Positions 60,840-64,000 of a stretch of DNA of 64,000 nt are shown here, piece after piece. The number at the start of each line of letters is the position of its first letter. Position 1 is the first letter of the stretch. Location of the stretch: assembly GCA_019914945.1 (NCBI GenBank), contig CM034100.1:13031096-13095095 (forward strand), written 5' to 3'. This DNA comes from Typha latifolia. Taxonomy: Eukaryota > Streptophyta > Magnoliopsida > Poales > Typhaceae. A program made the translations under genes and the position numbers. A model generated the notes under the pieces. It was given only the letters and a program-made list of their open reading frames with translations, did no database searches and was not told the origin of the DNA.

Positions 60840-62715
60840 ACTTAACTCATATATTTCAACAACTTAACGGTAGTGAGGTCATCTTGCAGCTGTAATTAAG
60901 TTTAGGCTGTTAAAAAACTAAAGTTAAAATATTTTTGAGACATTTAAAATAAAATACAAGTATGAAATGATACATATTTGCATGATAGTGTTTAGTGATA
61001 ACTAAAGCAAAACGTAGTGTTTTTGATATATCTTCTTAGCATCTTTAATTCCAAAGTTATTCAAGATCCCCTTTAATTATTATTTTTTTCAAAATAAAAA
61101 TGTTGCATATATATAAGTAACATCTCTAATTCTAAAGACACTTACTTCAATGTCTTGCACAGATTCCTCATTTCATGAACATTTGAGCATCAATACAGTT
61201 CTATTTTCGAACGTTACAAAAGAAATACTTATAGATGAATATCTCACATGCCAATGGGATAATGCTCAGATATTAAAAGAGTTCATATTGTACAATTATT
61301 TCTGGCACCGGTTTAATTAGGCCATCATGAAGTTACCAATTTGCTCAAAAACTTCTCAAGACAAGATGAATATGGTCAGATATTTTCCTGTAATGCTCCT
61401 CCAGTCCCTTCTAAAAGATCTGTGAGACAACTAATTGAGTCATTCTTTTAAGGGAAGTAAGATGCCTACAGTTTACGACAAACCAAAGGTTGTGTAGTAG
61501 CTAACACAATAGCTTATAATGCCTCATAAACTATAAAAACCAAATGGTTGATCCGTGCACCACTTACGTAAAAGCATTGCACCTCTTCACAAAAAACTTG
61601 CTTACTAAAACAAGTTTTTCTTATACATAAGTGGAGATCATATAAGAGAAACAATATTGAGAAGAACAAATTCATTAAAAGAGCAATACAAGATACATAG
61701 AGCGAAGAGTTTCGTATTGCCACAAGAAAGAGAGTATCAACTCTTGTACAGAACAAAATTGAATGCATTAAACCCTATCCTTACCGCTACACAGCTGTAG
61801 GAGAATCATGTCATAATTTGTGAGAAATAAGTACACAGAATGATCTTCTCGTCATTTTTCACCAAAACTTCTTTCCTAATCATCAAGAAAGGCTGTGTTT
61901 AGACACCATCATTGTGCAGTTAGCTAGATACTGTAAATCTATTACATATTAGAGAAGCAGCACGACTCTAAATGAAAATTCAAGCAAATCAATGTCTGAA
62001 TGATACCTCATGATGTTAAAGCGAAGAACAAAAGCAATCATTACGACAACAGACTCCTATAATTAAAGAAGAACAAAAGCGATATTTACAACAACAGAGT
62101 CCTACAATAACTTGAGTAAATTTTACCTGTGTGAGTAATCAGCATATCTTGCATATTTGGTGTCAGATGTAGATTGATATCCACCCAAAGCATAAAAAAT
62201 CTCCCAAACACCCTGACTATGCCTCCATTTATGTTCAAATCAGGCCCACCCTTCCTTTTTTGCCTTTCTTTACCCAGTTACCTTAGTTTATGGGCTTTCT
62301 TCCCAAACCCCATTTGTTCCAAATTTATTTCTATACCCTGAAACACCCACCATATGATTACATTAGCCATAAAGGCCTTATAAACTCATTTTCCTCCTTA
62401 TCATGATGGCTTACTGTAATTCCCTTCCTTTTCCTAATTTTATTACCAAAGCTCTACTTCTTTTCATGGTTCCTTCCCCCAAGATGCCCTTTCATTTCAA
62501 CCATTTTTCTGATTCCCTGGATGAATTTAAAAATCTTTACATTCTTGACAAAGTCTAAGGCTCTAAGCATTGATTTTCACTATTATTCTATCAAGATCAT
62601 CAGATTCAAAGTATCATATGATTTATATCTTGATGGCTATCATACAAACTGGATGAGCACTGAGAAAAAAAGAAGCAGATGTTACATAACAGAAAGAAGT
62701 GAGGGTATAAGTGTA
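60840..62715. other. AT-rich DNA left of the right-edge gene, no exon recognised
   Basis: The minus-strand gene at the right edge must continue leftward into this stretch, because its last recognised exon ends in phase 2 without a stop, but I could not identify the next exon with confidence. Confidence 0.4.
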
Positions 62716-62718
62716 TAC

Positions 62719-63895
62719 CATGGAGAGTAAAGGCGAACTAGGTTCCCTACTCCAAGATCCACATTGTCACATATCTTCGAACTGAATATAATAGTCCTCT
62801 CCCAGGTCCCATCAGCAACAGCACATTCTCTTGGACCTTTTGCACTTAGGGAAAACTGAAGAAAAGTTAAAGATTACAAAAGCTATATAAGATATGTGCA
62901 AATTACTGAATCCAAAACATAATAAGTTGAGCTTCTTTTCAGTTACTACTCTTTAGTGGAAAGCAAGCATCAGTATAATATTCCTAAAATGCCACAATCA
63001 ACTGATCATGTAGGGGCCAAAGGTGTCTGTGTGTATAACACTTGCTATTGTGATGATTTAACCTACCAGTTTGATCAGGCCACTGCAAAAAGGGCTTAAA
63101 CGCAGTTCAGTTACCGATACAGTGGATACTGGATCGATACAGTCAATATTGAGCCAGGACTAAGAGAAAACTGGTTTCAGCCCCAGTTTCAAATAGGTAA
63201 TGGCTAATACCAATATGTATTGGCATTGGTTGATAATTCAAACCATGCCTAAATGTGTTCTCTCCATAATTTACAGCAACGAGTTGATGTGAAATATTAA
63301 TGAAGAGATGCTGTTGAGATGGCATTCAAAAAACTTTTCCTAACTAGGACTTGAGTAAGAATGAGGAAGCTAGAACAAATGATGTTTGCTAACTTTTGCA
63401 CTAGTGTGATGGTTATTCTTGATATTATGATGGCATTAAAGCTTTAAAGAAGGAATTACCAACCTCAGTGTCTTCAACCAAGCAACGGCAAACCGTCAGT
63501 TTTCCTTCCAAACCTCTTGATAAGATTTGCACAATGATGCCCCTTGAATCATCTTGAAATAGAGAAAAATAGTCAAAAGTTCGGTGGATTCCAACGTGCT
63601 GGCATATTATTGTGTGTGTTTAAGAACATCAATATGAATTATTGTATTGAAGTCCATGACAGCACAGCTAGTTTGTGTAGACAGATGTATCAACAATGAC
63701 CACTATCAAGAGGATAAAGGACCACAAACTGAAAGAGTTTTTCCCTCCATGAAATTGCCTTGAGAACTCCAGATGCTTGTCCTTTTCAATCTGCAAAACT
63801 TGTTGCAGCCTCCCCCAATATCCAGTTCTGTCAAACAGGTAATCGATATATATATCTACATCTATGTTTTCCACAATTTGCAGAACAGAGTTCAT
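62719..63895 (-). CDS. Partial gene of unknown function (two firm exons, one likely)
   Basis: Two minus-strand exons join cleanly: 63464-63552 (donor GTTGGT) and 62719-62855 (acceptor TTCTTCAG, donor GTATAC). They encode DSRGIIVQILSRGLEGKLTV and CRCLVEDTE, continuing into FSLSAKGPRECAVADGTWER and TIIFSSKICDNVDLGVGNLV with RLYSPW at the end. A third, 5' exon from about 63895 to 63730 would splice in phase (A|AT, Asn) and contains RLQQVLQIEKDKHLEFSRQF. The mix of residues and in-phase junctions look coding, and the ending VGNLVRLYSPW recalls an OB-fold-like strand, but I do not recognise the family. Both ends are missing: the 5' part may lie beyond 64000 and the 3' part was not found. Existence of the two exons is well supported; function unknown. 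Confidence 0.6.
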
Positions 63896-64000
63896 ATATA
63901 TAAAAAAAAGGAAAAGATAGAGCTAGAATAATATGGATACTCTGCTAGTTTAATTGTGGGGACTGCAAGGCCTTCCAAATTAGATGCACTAAAAGCTTCT

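Overview
The window is nuclear DNA of a flowering plant. It is AT-rich, its genes are split by GT-AG introns, and it carries plant transposon families (CACTA, LINE, Ty3/gypsy, a SINE, a foldback MITE). Gene style and the GA/CT tracts in leaders suggest a monocot, perhaps a palm; this is inference, because no marker in the window fixes the taxon. Codon-level splice joining (frame kept across every junction) supports six complete protein-coding genes and one partial one.

Left part (1-22 kb). A decayed LINE 3' end with an RNase H domain and poly(A) tail lies at the left edge. AT-rich DNA follows, with microsatellites and a 365-bp foldback element (3887-4251). A two-exon armadillo-repeat gene (7074-10302, +) has a clear TATA box and GA-rich leader. 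From 14.4 to 18.3 kb there is a dead NIP-type aquaporin gene whose second exon is split by a 3.1-kb CACTA transposon carrying a broken TNPA-like gene. Next come a Ty3/gypsy pol remnant (19.25-20.06 kb) and a tRNA-derived SINE (about 21.4-21.6 kb).

Middle part (22-40 kb). A nine-coding-exon TPX2/WVD2-like microtubule-binding protein gene (22960-28343, +) is followed by a LINE scrap. Then come two small plant-specific genes: a proline-rich protein with lipidation signals at both ends (32738-33769, +) and a single-exon basic protein of unknown function (39488-39868, +). The roughly 5.5 kb between the last two holds only AT-rich DNA and simple repeats.

Right part (40-64 kb), all genes on the minus strand. 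A seven-exon ArsA/GET3-like P-loop ATPase of the Arabidopsis At1g26090 type (40814-44451) is followed by an eleven-exon, 13-kb gene for a plastid-type membrane protein with S-layer-homology-like and coiled-coil regions (46115-59463). The introns of the second gene hold LINE remnants, one with an internal 110-bp tandem duplication. At the right edge are two or three exons of an unrecognised conserved gene (62719 to about 63895).

The genes do not form a pathway; they are ordinary dispersed plant genes. Two encode putative plastid proteins (ATPase, SLH-like) and one a microtubule-associated protein. The best leads are the nested CACTA-in-aquaporin structure, the foldback element, the doubly lipidated small protein, and the two unrecognised conserved proteins. 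I saw no CRISPR array, operon, phage or new defence-like system.
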